From Sphaerospermopsis kisseleviana NIES-73 (GTDB taxonomy: Bacteria; Cyanobacteriota; Cyanobacteriia; Cyanobacteriales; Nostocaceae): a stretch of DNA of 46,428 bases. The notes beneath the pieces were generated by a model that saw only the letters and a program-made list of their open reading frames with translations, made no database searches and had not been told where the DNA came from. How positions within the stretch are numbered: position 1 is the first letter of the stretch; every line of letters begins with the position of its first letter. A program made the translations under genes and the position numbers. Location of the stretch: the NCBI RefSeq assembly GCF_002368075.1, contig NZ_AP018314.1, positions 2,025,065 through 2,071,492 on the forward strand. Reading direction: 5' to 3'. Of this stretch, positions 1 to 7,914 are shown in pieces.

Positions 1-23
1 AATTCCCAATTCCCAATTCCCTA
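1..23. repeat. Heptamer STRR, AATTCCC x3
   Basis: Three tandem copies of the heptamer AATTCCC begin the window and degenerate into TATTTCC. This is the first of many seven-base arrays in the left half. The array may continue beyond the window edge. Confidence 0.8.
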
Positions 24-120
24 TTTCCTGAAATTTCCTGTATAATAAAAATGCCCCTGGGGGGGATTTTAGAGTGTGATATTGTAGAAAAGTAAAGTTT
101 AGTAACAAATATTAAAAACT

Positions 121-900
121 TTGATTAATAATACGTTGTCATCTTACACTACTGCGACTTCCTCGATTGAGACTGATTTGTATACCGCTGACACTAAGCC
201 CAGAGGTATCCAAGAATTAGAGTCTACCCTTTCCTTGTCGCCTTCTCTACCAACAGCGATCGCAATTAACCAAATTTGGTTAGTATTTGCAGCGGCGGTG
301 TTTTTGGTATCTGTACCAGTATTTATAGAAGCTCCGCTAGTGCGATCGCTACCTAGTCTGAGTTTAGTGATCACAGGATTTTGGATTTGGCTGAGTTTAA
401 AATTAATGTCCCGACAGCAAACCTATCTGTGGGGCGATTTACTCTTAGGATTTAGCCTCAGTTGGTTAACAGGAGCGATTTACTGGGGTTGGTTACGTTG
501 GGAACCCCTGTGGCACTTACCGATAGAATCAATCGGCCTACCCTTTGCTATTTGGTGTTTGCGGAAAAACTGGGGTAAAGTCGGTAACTGGTTCTACCTG
601 GGTTCTTTATTCGGCACAGTTTTAACAGATATATATTTTTACCTAGTAGATTTAATGCCTTTTTGGCGGCAGATTATGAGAACAGATGCCACGGGAGCTT
701 CACAAATCTTAAAAAATGCTCTGGCACAAGTACAAACACCTTGGGGAGAAGGCTGGGCAATTATGTTAGCCTTAGCATTGTTAACAGTGGGGCTAGTATC
801 TTTGGGTAACAAGCAACGGCATTGGTACGCCTTTGGTGGAGCAGTTTTGAGTACAATTTTAGTAGACAGTCTGTTTTTACTAGCTGCGATTCTGTCCTGA
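121..900 (+). CDS. DUF3120 family integral membrane protein
   Basis: Protein of 259 residues recognised as the cyanobacterial DUF3120 family; its function is unknown. After a polar N-terminus of about 45 residues there are several hydrophobic segments (about 47-64, 78-95, 103-124, 155-175, 210-230 and 236-257), so it should be a polytopic membrane protein. Trp-rich loops such as YWGWLRWEPLW look family-typical. The start is TTG at 121: there is no in-frame ATG until about residue 92, which would lose two membrane spans, so TTG is preferred although no good Shine-Dalgarno is visible. It lies upstream of psbU on the same strand but is separated from it by more than 340 bases, so co-transcription is not evident. 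Confidence 0.8.
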   Translation: MINNTLSSYTTATSSIETDLYTADTKPRGIQELESTLSLSPSLPTAIAINQIWLVFAAAVFLVSVPVFIEAPLVRSLPSLSLVITGFWIWLSLKLMSRQQTYLWGDLLLGFSLSWLTGAIYWGWLRWEPLWHLPIESIGLPFAIWCLRKNWGKVGNWFYLGSLFGTVLTDIYFYLVDLMPFWRQIMRTDATGASQILKNALAQVQTPWGEGWAIMLALALLTVGLVSLGNKQRHWYAFGGAVLSTILVDSLFLLAAILS

Positions 901-1265
901 AATTCTTAACCACCTGAGAGCAAAAATTAGTAACAAGTTGGTAATAAGTTTGTAACAAATTTTTACAAAGTCAAATCCCAGAAAAAACACTAATGTGGTA
1001 ATAGCGAGTAATACCCAAATTTTCAACTTCAATTACAGCTAAGTTGGGTAGTTCACTAAGCTGTATATTAGTTTTTGATGACTGCTGTGTGTTAATTCAG
1101 CTATTAGCTATTAACCAGAGCATGAAGTCAGAGGCAATCGGTAATCAATCAGCCTGAACTTCAGCAGGGTGAAATAATTACCTCATAACTCGCACTTATG
1201 CCCCTAGTTAACAGCTTGTAGTTGAAAGCTTTTATTTCTGTTGGATGGAAAGAGGTAGAAAAATC
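901..1265. other. Intergenic region upstream of psbU
   Basis: About 365 bases without a convincing gene. It begins with a short run of GTAACAA / GTAATAA-like repeats (about 930-965) and is otherwise AT-rich. It presumably holds the psbU promoter, but I could not place -10 or -35 boxes with confidence. A GTA-N9-TAC sequence near 950 resembles an NtcA box, but the spacing is one base too long. Confidence 0.4.
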
Positions 1266-1694
1266 GTGAAAGGATTAGTACGTTTATTAACAGTTTTTAG
1301 TTTGTTGCTAGGCTGCTGGGGATTACTGGGAACAACCCAGATAGCCCAAGCTGCGAGTTTTAGCAACCTGGCTTTGCCTCAAGTCCAAGTTTTGGCAATT
1401 GCACGCCAAAACAAGGCAGATCAGAAGCTGGCAACAGAATTTGGTAAAAAAATTGATTTGAATAATACCAATATTGCCGCTTTTCAAAAATATCCAGGGC
1501 TTTATCCCACCTTGGCTAAAAAAATCATCAAGAATGCGCCTTACAAGAGTGTAGAGGATGTATTGAATCTGGAAGGATTGAGCGATCGCCAAAAAAATAC
1601 CCTACAAGCTAACTTAGGCAACTTTACCGTCACAAAATACGAGCCTGAGTTTAACGAAGGTGATGATCGTATTAACAACGGTATCTACAGATAA
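1266..1694 (+). CDS. psbU: Photosystem II 12 kDa extrinsic protein PsbU
   Basis: PsbU is a lumenal extrinsic subunit that stabilises the oxygen-evolving manganese cluster of photosystem II. The protein starts with a short positive segment and hydrophobic core ([16 protein letters not shown]) ending at an AQA-like signal peptidase site, as expected for thylakoid-lumen export. The mature part carries the family core [20 protein letters not shown] and a helix-hairpin-helix-like stretch ([20 protein letters not shown]), and ends GIYR. I prefer the GTG start at 1266 ([12 protein letters not shown]), which matches the usual N-terminus and has AGAGG about 11 bases upstream. The ATG at 1245 would add seven residues. 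The stop codon is followed within a few bases by an STRR array. Confidence 0.93.
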   Translation: MKGLVRLLTVFSLLLGCWGLLGTTQIAQAASFSNLALPQVQVLAIARQNKADQKLATEFGKKIDLNNTNIAAFQKYPGLYPTLAKKIIKNAPYKSVEDVLNLEGLSDRQKNTLQANLGNFTVTKYEPEFNEGDDRINNGIYR

Positions 1695-1698
1695 CCCT

Positions 1699-1733
1699 GA
1701 TTGGTGATTGGTGATTGGTGATTGGTGATTGGT
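1699..1733. repeat. STRR array, GATTGGT x5
   Basis: Five perfect tandem copies of GATTGGT lie five bases after the psbU stop codon. The same heptamer recurs near 6.1, 11.1 and 18.8 kb. Confidence 0.95.
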
Positions 1734-1741
1734 AAAAAGTT

Positions 1742-1804
1742 CATTACCCATTACCTGTTACCCATTACCCATTACCCATTCATTACCTGTTACCCATTAC
1801 CCAC
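1742..1804. repeat. STRR array, CATTACC / TGTTACC heptamers
   Basis: A mixed array of CATTACC and TGTTACC heptamers fills the bases just before nadB. It is open in the nadB frame and so lengthens the ORF with meaningless residues (PITHSLPVTHYP); the true nadB start should lie after it. Confidence 0.9.
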
Positions 1805-1815
1805 CTTCCCTAACC

Positions 1816-3519
1816 TTGTCTCGAATAGATATACCTAACCAATTTGATGTATTAGTAGTCGGCGCTGGTGCTGCTGGACTATATACAGCACTGTGTCTAC
1901 CAGAATCCTTAAAAGTTGGCTTAATTACTAAAGAAACTGTTACCTTATCCGCCAGTGATTGGGCGCAAGGTGGTATTGCTGCTGCCGTATCCCCAGAAGA
2001 TTCACCACAATTGCATATTGAAGACACCTTAAAAGCCGGTGCTGGTTTGTGTGATATCAAAGCAGTAGAATTTTTAGCCGAAAAAGCTCCTAGTTGTATT
2101 CAATCCTTAGTTAACTTGGGTGTAGCTTTTGACCGTCATGGAAACACCCTAGCTTTAACCTTAGAAGCTGCCCACTCCCGTCATCGGGTTCTCCACGCCG
2201 CCGACACCACAGGTAGGGAAGTAACCACTACCCTCACAGACCAAGTATTGCGTCGTCCAAATATCCAAGTGATTCAGCAAGCTTTGGCTTTGTCCTTGTG
2301 GATAGAACCAGAAATAGGTCGCTGTCAGGGAATCAGCTTATTTTATCAAGGTCAGGTGACATGGGTAAAAGCTGGTGCTGTAGTTTTAGCCACTGGTGGA
2401 GGCGGTCAAGTATTTGCCCAAACTACTAACCCCGCTGTGAGTACAGGTGATGGTGTAGCTATAGCATGGCGGGCGGGCGCTATCATTCGTGATCCAGAAT
2501 TTGTCCAATTTCATCCTACAGCTTTAACAAAACCAGGACGTTTTCTCATTAGTGAAGCGGTACGGGGTGAAGGAGCGCACCTAGTGGATAACGAAGGACG
2601 ACGTTTTGCTTGTGATTATGATCCAGCAGGTGAACTTGCTCCGCGAGATGTGGTAAGTAGAGCTATTTTTAGTCATCTCCAACGTACCGCAGATGATCTT
2701 GCTACTGCCAATGTTTGGTTAGATATGCGCCCTATCCCTGCTGAGAAAATTCGGCAACGGTTTCCTAATATTATTAAGGTTTGTCAGCATTGGGGGATTG
2801 ATGTTTTTCATCAACCGATTCCTGTAGCTCCTGCTGCTCATTACTGGATGGGTGGTATTGTCGCAGATTTACAAAATCGCACTAATATTCCTGGTTTATA
2901 TGCTGTGGGAGAAACTGCTAGTACGGGAGTTCATGGTGCTAATCGTTTAGCTAGTAATTCTTTGTTGGAATGTATTATATTTGGGGCGCAGATGGCTGAT
3001 TTACAGATGGAAGTACCACCAGCAGAGGTTAAAGCCAAGGTTAAAGATTTGCACCCTAGTCCTTTGTTTTGTAATTTATCTGTCAGTGAGTGGGAAAATC
3101 AACAGGCACAGTTAGAAAATATCAGGAAGAAATTACCGCGTTTAGTCTGGCAAAGTGCTGGTATTTGTCGAGAACAATCAAGTTTAGAAAATGCGATCGC
3201 TACCATTGAATCTTGGCAGCAGGATTTTACGAGTTTGCCTTTAAGTCAATTCTTGCAAAGTTTACAGCCTACAGCAACAGCCAGTTTTAACCTACCAAAT
3301 ATTGACCAACAATTGCGGCTTTGGGCAGAAACTCGTAATTTATTAGATGTAGCTTATTTAATTCTTAAAAGTGCTGCTTTTAGAACTGAAAGCCGGGGCG
3401 GACACTACCGCTTAGATTATCCCCAACCAGACCCTGATTGGCAAGTACACACGATGATCCAAAATCATCACTGGTGGAAATCTCAATCCATATCACCAGC
3501 TTATCAGAAAAACGAGTGA
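1816..3519 (+). CDS. nadB: L-aspartate oxidase NadB
   Basis: FAD-dependent L-aspartate oxidase, the first step of de novo NAD synthesis, making iminoaspartate for quinolinate synthase. The N-terminus shows the FAD dinucleotide-binding motif VLVVGAGAAGLYTA. The succinate-dehydrogenase-like core follows (SASDWAQGGIAAA, then HRVLHAADTTGRE, FVQFHPTAL and GEGAH), then AAHYWMGGI and the C-terminal FAD loop GANRLASNSLLE. Length of about 567 residues is normal for the family. The frame is open back to TTG at 1729, but the extra 29 residues are encoded by a heptamer array. TTG at 1816 (LSRIDIPNQFD) fits the expected N-terminus better, though it too is non-ATG, so the exact start is uncertain. A TnpB element lies directly downstream in the opposite orientation. 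Confidence 0.95.
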   Translation: MSRIDIPNQFDVLVVGAGAAGLYTALCLPESLKVGLITKETVTLSASDWAQGGIAAAVSPEDSPQLHIEDTLKAGAGLCDIKAVEFLAEKAPSCIQSLVNLGVAFDRHGNTLALTLEAAHSRHRVLHAADTTGREVTTTLTDQVLRRPNIQVIQQALALSLWIEPEIGRCQGISLFYQGQVTWVKAGAVVLATGGGGQVFAQTTNPAVSTGDGVAIAWRAGAIIRDPEFVQFHPTALTKPGRFLISEAVRGEGAHLVDNEGRRFACDYDPAGELAPRDVVSRAIFSHLQRTADDLATANVWLDMRPIPAEKIRQRFPNIIKVCQHWGIDVFHQPIPVAPAAHYWMGGIVADLQNRTNIPGLYAVGETASTGVHGANRLASNSLLECIIFGAQMADLQMEVPPAEVKAKVKDLHPSPLFCNLSVSEWENQQAQLENIRKKLPRLVWQSAGICREQSSLENAIATIESWQQDFTSLPLSQFLQSLQPTATASFNLPNIDQQLRLWAETRNLLDVAYLILKSAAFRTESRGGHYRLDYPQPDPDWQVHTMIQNHHWWKSQSISPAYQKNE

Positions 3520-3739
3520 GCCAAAACCACTGAGGCTTTCAAAAAGTGCCAGCTTTTATGAGGTGGCAACTGAAAAACCTTGCACTTAATTCCTACTTAA
3601 AGAAAAAATCGTTCCTATCCAACTCTTGAAACTGTCACCGTGGCGTAGCACCTGTCACCTGTCACTGGTCCTTCACAGATAACTTTTTCAGCAAACCCTA
3701 GATACAAAATCAAATCCGATACAAAAAAGCTAACTAATG
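3520..3739 (-). ncRNA. Candidate right end and omega-RNA region of the TnpB element
   Basis: In IS200/IS605 elements the guide (omega) RNA overlaps the 3' end of tnpB and runs on to the right end of the element. Here that is the stretch between the tnpB stop (3740) and the nadB stop (3519), read on the minus strand. It contains an imperfect stem, TGCCA...TGGCA, near 3550-3575. A second near-perfect inverted repeat (AAAAAGCTAAC / GTTGGCTTTTT, 3724-3759) spans the tnpB stop codon. The exact element boundary and guide start cannot be fixed by eye, so this call rests on family knowledge and position. Confidence 0.35.
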
Positions 3740-4906
3740 CTAACAAAAGTTGGCTTTTTCTTCCTGTTTCACCCTAGCAGTGTCGGCACTATCTAGTCCA
3801 CAGGCTAACACGATCAATCTGACCGCTTCTTTTTTTAAATTAATCGCAGCGTTTAAATCTCTGTCAATCTCAAAGCCACAGTTATCACATTTAAACACTC
3901 TTTGAGATAATGACAGTGATGATTTCTTTTCTCCACAAGTTGAGCAAGTCTTGCTACTGGGATAAAATCTATCCACAATTACTAACTTACTACCATACAG
4001 TTGTGTTTTATATTCTAGCTGCCTTCTAAATTCATAAAAGCCCATATCGGCTATAGCTTTTGATAATTTCCCATTTGCTAACATCCCAGATACATTCAAA
4101 TCTTCTATCCCTATCACCGCGTGGTTTTTGCTGATATGGGTGGTGATTTTGTGTAATGTATCTTTTCTGATATTGGCTATTTTTTGGTGTAATCTCGCTA
4201 TTTTGATTTGTGCTTTTCTATAGTTATTTGAACCTACTTTTTTATGACGGTTCAAATATTGCATTCTTGCTAACTTTTTCTCATACTTTTTATAGCTTTT
4301 TACTCCATCAAATACTTCTCCTGTTGATAATATTGCTAGATGATTTATTCCTAAATCAACTCCTACAAACTCCTGATTTTTCTGGGTTTGAGTCGTTTCT
4401 ATTTCTATTTTCCAAGAGATAAACCACTTGTCAGCTTGTTTACTGATGGTGACAGATTTCGGTTTATATCCTGTAGGGAGAATTTCATAAGTTTTTATCC
4501 AACCAATTACGGGTACTTTTACCTTTCTGTAGTCAATTTTTATGACACCATCTAAGGTAAAAGAATCATGTTTACCCTTTTTCTTAAACTTAGGAAACCC
4601 TTTACTTTTTTTGAAGAAGGCTTTAAAGGCATCTGAGAGATATCTTAATGCGTATTGAGGGGCGCATTTAGACACTTCATAATACCAAGGATGGGTAGAT
4701 TTAATGGCTGCTACTAACCATTTGTGTAAATCTATGGCTGTGGGAAATTTGATTTTTTCTTCTGGTTGCAGTTTGTTATGTAATAATACCTGTTGACAAA
4801 GTGCTAAACCTTGATTCCAAGCGTGTCTGGCTACTCCTGCGTGTTGCGCCAGTAGTAGTCGTTGTTGCTTGTTAACTTTGAGTTGGGTTTTGAATCCTAG
4901 TAGCAT
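3740..4906 (-). CDS. tnpB: TnpB, IS200/IS605-superfamily RNA-guided nuclease (OrfB)
   Basis: A complete 388-residue TnpB. The N-terminal helical wedge region has HAGVARHAWNQGL at about 22-34. The split RuvC nuclease is intact, with Asp184 in VGVDLGINHL, Glu268 in IGIEDLNVSGM and Asp348/Asp350 in DRDLNAAINL. A zinc ribbon has Cys321, Cys324, Cys340 and Cys343 (CSTCG...CDNCG). No tnpA (Y1 transposase) is present nearby, so this is an IS1341-type or tnpB-only element that would need TnpA in trans to move. Family members are RNA-guided DNA endonucleases that help keep the element at its donor site. It sits between nadB and the VKOR gene without interrupting either. Nothing suggests inactivation. 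Confidence 0.93.
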   Translation of the reverse strand: MLLGFKTQLKVNKQQRLLLAQHAGVARHAWNQGLALCQQVLLHNKLQPEEKIKFPTAIDLHKWLVAAIKSTHPWYYEVSKCAPQYALRYLSDAFKAFFKKSKGFPKFKKKGKHDSFTLDGVIKIDYRKVKVPVIGWIKTYEILPTGYKPKSVTISKQADKWFISWKIEIETTQTQKNQEFVGVDLGINHLAILSTGEVFDGVKSYKKYEKKLARMQYLNRHKKVGSNNYRKAQIKIARLHQKIANIRKDTLHKITTHISKNHAVIGIEDLNVSGMLANGKLSKAIADMGFYEFRRQLEYKTQLYGSKLVIVDRFYPSSKTCSTCGEKKSSLSLSQRVFKCDNCGFEIDRDLNAAINLKKEAVRLIVLACGLDSADTARVKQEEKANFC

Positions 4907-5013
4907 ACAGTGATTTTACTGTAATTCTGTCACAAAGCAAAAGATGACAGGAAATTTTCAGTAAATGTGAGTATTTGTTAGTATTGGTTAAGAAAACAGT
5001 AACTAGCTACTAA

Positions 5014-5043
5014 CCCTAACTTTAGCGTTAAGCTTAGTTAGGG
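5014..5043. terminator. Hairpin between the VKOR gene and tnpB
   Basis: Perfect 8-bp stem CCCTAACT / AGTTAGGG with a 14-base loop, 30 bases past the VKOR stop on the minus strand. There is no T-run after the stem on that strand (AAAAATTTT precedes it instead), so it is a weak terminator candidate or an end structure of the TnpB element. Confidence 0.4.
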
Positions 5044-5072
5044 AAAAATTTTAGATGAATTATTGCGCTAGT

Positions 5073-6065
5073 TTACCGAAAATACTTGAAGTTTTGCGGT
5101 CCTGTATAACCAGTAATTTTGGCAAGTTCGTTTAAATTTTGTACACCACTATAGATTTGACCATTAATCACCCAAGAAGGGAAACCTTGAATTTTTGCAG
5201 CTTGACACAATGCTGGCTTACCTTTAGGACTGTCTGCTGCACACTCCACAGTTATATTATCGTCGATAATCTTATAAGCTTCTTTACCAAAGAGCAGCTT
5301 TTGTTCGTGGCAATGAGGACACCAATAAGCTACATATTCCTTAGCGCCTACTTTGACTAAATGTTCTGCTAAAGCAATTTCTGACTCTCCCGAAGTTGTA
5401 GTAATTTCCCAACCAAATGCAGGGTTAGGATTTTCCTTGGGAGCAAAGGCCGAAATTCGCTGAGGACCATCCGCATCTCCTACAGTGCCATCGGCATTAA
5501 TACCAGAATAAACTCCCAAGGTGGCAATTAGCGTCACCATCCCGACAATAATAGCGGTAAAGAAGATTTGTCCGATATCTTCCCAATCACGTCCTAAAAT
5601 CGTGAGGGTAAGCATACTCAAAGCAAACAAAGCCGAAGCGATGCAGTACCAACATAAAGCTTTGAGTTCAAATGCCAGGACATACATTAAATATGCACTA
5701 AATACAGTCATGGCGATCGCTCCCACCAACAGCAACCACCAAGTCAGCAATTCTATTTGTTTAGCGTTTTTGATCTTGTCTTTTTCCCCTGATTTTAATG
5801 CTAAGGGAGCTAAAGCCAATACGAACATACCCACGTATACCAGCAAGCCAAACAAAGCTAAAGGTTGACCAAAAACAGTCCCCCAAGGGCTAGAAAGTAC
5901 ATCAGCACAACCTTTTACAGCTTCAGGAGTAGTACAAAGAGGACTACCTCCGGTGAGCTTTTCAAAGGTGAGATAACCTGTATTCAGAATACCAAATCCG
6001 GCGATCGCCCCAATTAACGGACGCGACCATTTATGAATCCAAGGAGTAGAACGACGACGAATCAT
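5073..6065 (-). CDS. Vitamin K epoxide reductase (VKOR)-thioredoxin fusion protein
   Basis: A 330-residue fusion that forms disulfides in proteins on the lumenal or periplasmic side of the membrane, the role known for cyanobacterial VKOR-DsbA fusions and plant LTO1. The N-terminal VKOR domain (about 15-190) has membrane helices, the loop cysteines Cys44 and Cys53, and the quinone-side redox pair Cys138-Cys141 (CWYC). The C-terminal thioredoxin-like domain carries CPHC (Cys249-Cys252), a further Cys pair at 275 and 287, and a cis-Pro-like site in GFPSWVI. All redox cysteines expected for electron relay from substrate to quinone are therefore present. The start is ATG at 6065; directly upstream on the minus strand is a long GGTGATT array, so the promoter must lie within or beyond it. 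Confidence 0.93.
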   Translation of the reverse strand: MIRRRSTPWIHKWSRPLIGAIAGFGILNTGYLTFEKLTGGSPLCTTPEAVKGCADVLSSPWGTVFGQPLALFGLLVYVGMFVLALAPLALKSGEKDKIKNAKQIELLTWWLLLVGAIAMTVFSAYLMYVLAFELKALCWYCIASALFALSMLTLTILGRDWEDIGQIFFTAIIVGMVTLIATLGVYSGINADGTVGDADGPQRISAFAPKENPNPAFGWEITTTSGESEIALAEHLVKVGAKEYVAYWCPHCHEQKLLFGKEAYKIIDDNITVECAADSPKGKPALCQAAKIQGFPSWVINGQIYSGVQNLNELAKITGYTGPQNFKYFR

Positions 6066-6066
6066 A

Positions 6067-6176
6067 ATTGGTGATTGGTGATTGGTGATTGGTGATTGGT
6101 GATTGGTGATTGGTGATTGGTGATTGGTGATTGGTGATTGGTGATTGGTGATTGGTGATTGGTGATTGGTGATTGG
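6067..6176. repeat. Long STRR array, ATTGGTG x 15.7
   Basis: Fifteen perfect copies of ATTGGTG plus a partial one, the longest array in the window, one base from the start codon of the VKOR gene. It is followed by GGGAAAATACAAATAATTTC and then CCTGCTC heptamers. The same flank follows the array at 11096-11153, so the composite unit occurs twice. Any ORF through it is repeat-derived. Confidence 0.97.
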
Positions 6177-6206
6177 GAAAATACAAATAATTTCCCCCTG
6201 CTCCCT
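6175..6206. repeat. Shared flank of GGTGATT arrays, copy 1
   Basis: The sequence from GGGAAAATACAAATAATTTC into CCCTGCTCCC recurs at 11151-11182 with one clear difference (C for T after the TTTC). The array and its flank therefore seem to have spread or been copied together. Confidence 0.75.
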
Positions 6207-6243
6207 GCTCCCTGCTCACCTGCTTCTTCCCAGTCCCCAGTCC

Positions 6244-7092
6244 CTAAGAATGTAACTTGACTGAGGAACTTGATTTAGTTTCACCTTTAGAATTCCAAGT
6301 GCGATGAGCAGCTTCCACAAATTGACTGACGCGAATTGGATCAATGGGTTGGGAAATTTGCCCGTGACGTTTTAAAGAACTGGAAACAATCACACCATCA
6401 GCAGCTTGCATTAGCGTACCCACATTTTCCCAATCAGCACCGCTACCGATAAAAACTGGTGTACCAGCAGCCGCACCACTAGCTAATTCTAGATCCTCTA
6501 AATTGGGAGGGCTACCAGTTGCCCAACCTGATAAAATTACCCCATCTGCTAAACCTCTTTCTATTGTGTCTTTCACAGCCACAGTCAGGTTAGGAGAACT
6601 TAAAGGACGGGCGTGTTTAACTAGCACATCAGCCAAAATTTTGACATCAGAACCTAATTCTCTACGATAGCGTAGTAATTCATGTGCCTCCCCTTCAATT
6701 AATCCTTGGTCAGTGGCCATTACCCCTGTGAGGACATTAACCCGGATAAATTGGGCTTTTACACAACTGGCGATCGCCATTGCACTTTTGCCATCATTTC
6801 TTAAAACATTTAAACCCACAGGTAAAGTTACTAAATTCTGTATCCGCTGTACTACCACCGTCATAGCACTGACAACAGCGGGATCAACTTGATTTTTAGT
6901 AAAAGGAGCATCAAAAAAATTTTCTACAATTAAGCCGTCTACCCCTCCACTGGCAAGGGCTGTAGCTTCTTGTTCAGCACGGTCAATTACCGCTTTCAGG
7001 CTACCTCCCCAACGGGCTGAGGTAGGTAAGGGTAGCAGATGAACTACGCCAATAATCGGTTTGCAAGTTTTGAATAGTTGATATAAGTCCAC
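6244..7092 (-). CDS. btpA: Photosystem I biogenesis protein BtpA
   Basis: BtpA is a thylakoid-associated protein needed for accumulation of photosystem I reaction-centre proteins, best known from Synechocystis. The 282-residue product opens with the family signature PIIGVVHLLPLPTSARWGG. It keeps the TIM-barrel-like glycine-rich strands (VDGLIVENFFDAPF, LPVGLNVLRNDG, DGVILSGWATGSPP, TPVFIGSGADWENV). Length and motifs match the family. The ATG at 7092 is in GTGGACTTATAT context on the minus strand. The gene stands alone between the VKOR gene and the rimO leader region. Confidence 0.93.
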   Translation of the reverse strand: MDLYQLFKTCKPIIGVVHLLPLPTSARWGGSLKAVIDRAEQEATALASGGVDGLIVENFFDAPFTKNQVDPAVVSAMTVVVQRIQNLVTLPVGLNVLRNDGKSAMAIASCVKAQFIRVNVLTGVMATDQGLIEGEAHELLRYRRELGSDVKILADVLVKHARPLSSPNLTVAVKDTIERGLADGVILSGWATGSPPNLEDLELASGAAAGTPVFIGSGADWENVGTLMQAADGVIVSSSLKRHGQISQPIDPIRVSQFVEAAHRTWNSKGETKSSSSVKLHS

Positions 7093-7276
7093 GTCTTTAA
7101 TTTGAAGATGGCATTGTTCAGAGTTGAAAAATTAGTATTTAGCTATCAGTAATCAGTAATCAGCTAAATGATACCAATAACAAAGATTCAAAATTTTGAA
7201 TTGGCTACAAATTACGCCAATACAAAAAAGCCAACTATTGCTCAAGTCCTGTCATTCTCTGTATTTCATCTCCAGA

Positions 7277-7318
7277 CTGAAAGCTGAAAGCTGATAGCTG
7301 AAGGCTGATAGCTGATTG
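7277..7318. repeat. STRR array, CTGAAAG / CTGATAG x6
   Basis: Six tandem heptamers reading CTGAAAG, CTGAAAG, CTGATAG, CTGAAGG, CTGATAG and CTGATTG. The drift between units suggests an older array than the perfect GGTGATT ones. Confidence 0.9.
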
Positions 7319-7546
7319 CTATACTGATATGCTTTGGCGTGTTATTCAGGATTTAATAAATCTCCTCATGCTGAAGATGTAAATTGTCGTTAAACCTTTC
7401 ATAAGATATGTTAAGATAAAATATGGCTACAAGAGGAGTTTGCCACTCACAAGACGCAAGGCCGCTTCCCGTTGTTTAGGTTGATAGCTGTCAGCACATT
7501 ACAGCACTAGCCTGAAGGTAGGGCAGCAATACTGCTTTATGGGCTT

Positions 7547-7580
7547 AGTCGCGTTAGCGATTTCCCGGAGGGTAGCGACT
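7547..7580. repeat. REP-like palindrome
   Basis: AGTCGC at 7547-7552 pairs with GCGACT at 7575-7580, with TTTCCCGGAGGG in the loop. Related GGCTTCCCG / GGGTA words occur at 7470 and 7605. This resembles the extragenic palindromes common in Nostocales genomes. Confidence 0.6.
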
Positions 7581-7750
7581 TCTCACCAACAGCCCTTTGG
7601 GCGGCTTCCCGATGGGTAAATTAACAACGCACACGCTGGGGTAATGTAAAATACCATTAAGCGAATCGTTAAAAAATATTAACAGTGTCTAAACTACCCA
7701 AAGACACCTAAATTTACCCTGGGAAACAAAATAACAAAGACATCATAGCA

Positions 7751-7781
7751 TAACCACTATCATGAACCATGAATAGGGTTA
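7751..7781. promoter_or_regulatory. Hairpin in the rimO upstream region
   Basis: TAACC...GGTTA encloses CTAT...ATAG and CATG...CATG around an AAC loop, giving an almost continuous 31-base stem-loop. Two further stems lie nearer the start codon: CAGTG / CACTG (about 7804-7822) and GGTGC / GCACC (about 7838-7855). Whether they act as an operator, a terminator or leader RNA cannot be told. Confidence 0.4.
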
Positions 7782-7914
7782 TATTTCAATGGGCATTTGC
7801 TGACAGTGGCGAATAGTCACTGTAAAATCCTAGTTATGGTGCGGGAAAAAGCACCTAGTTTAATGTTTGTAATGTTTGAAGAAAAGAGAAAAAAATTGAA
7901 GATTTTTTCAAAAT

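Larger units (their letters stand above)
7093..7914. other. Long intergenic region with repeats and hairpins between btpA and rimO
   Basis: About 820 bases with no convincing ORF. From left to right it holds ATCAGTA heptamers (7145-7165), a 16-bp palindrome with half-site ATTCAAAA (7186-7201), and an ATTGGC / GCCAAT stem (7200-7221). Next are six CTGAAAG-type heptamers (7277-7318) and a GC-richer block of REP-like sequence (about 7440-7640). Several hairpins lie close to rimO. The divergent btpA and rimO promoters should be here, but none could be placed. Confidence 0.6.

Noticed and set aside
950-966. NtcA-like site upstream of psbU
   Set aside because: GTA and TAC are nine, not eight, bases apart, and psbU is not a usual NtcA target.
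6067-6176. Regular repeat array considered as CRISPR
   Set aside because: Seven-base units without spacers; no cas genes in the window.
6031-6219. 62-codon minus-strand ORF rich in NHQSPIT
   Set aside because: It is only translation of the GGTGATT array and flank; any array open in one frame gives this.
7440-7640. Known structural RNA (6S, tmRNA or RNase P RNA) upstream of rimO
   Set aside because: I could match none of the conserved cores I know; only REP-like palindromes are visible.
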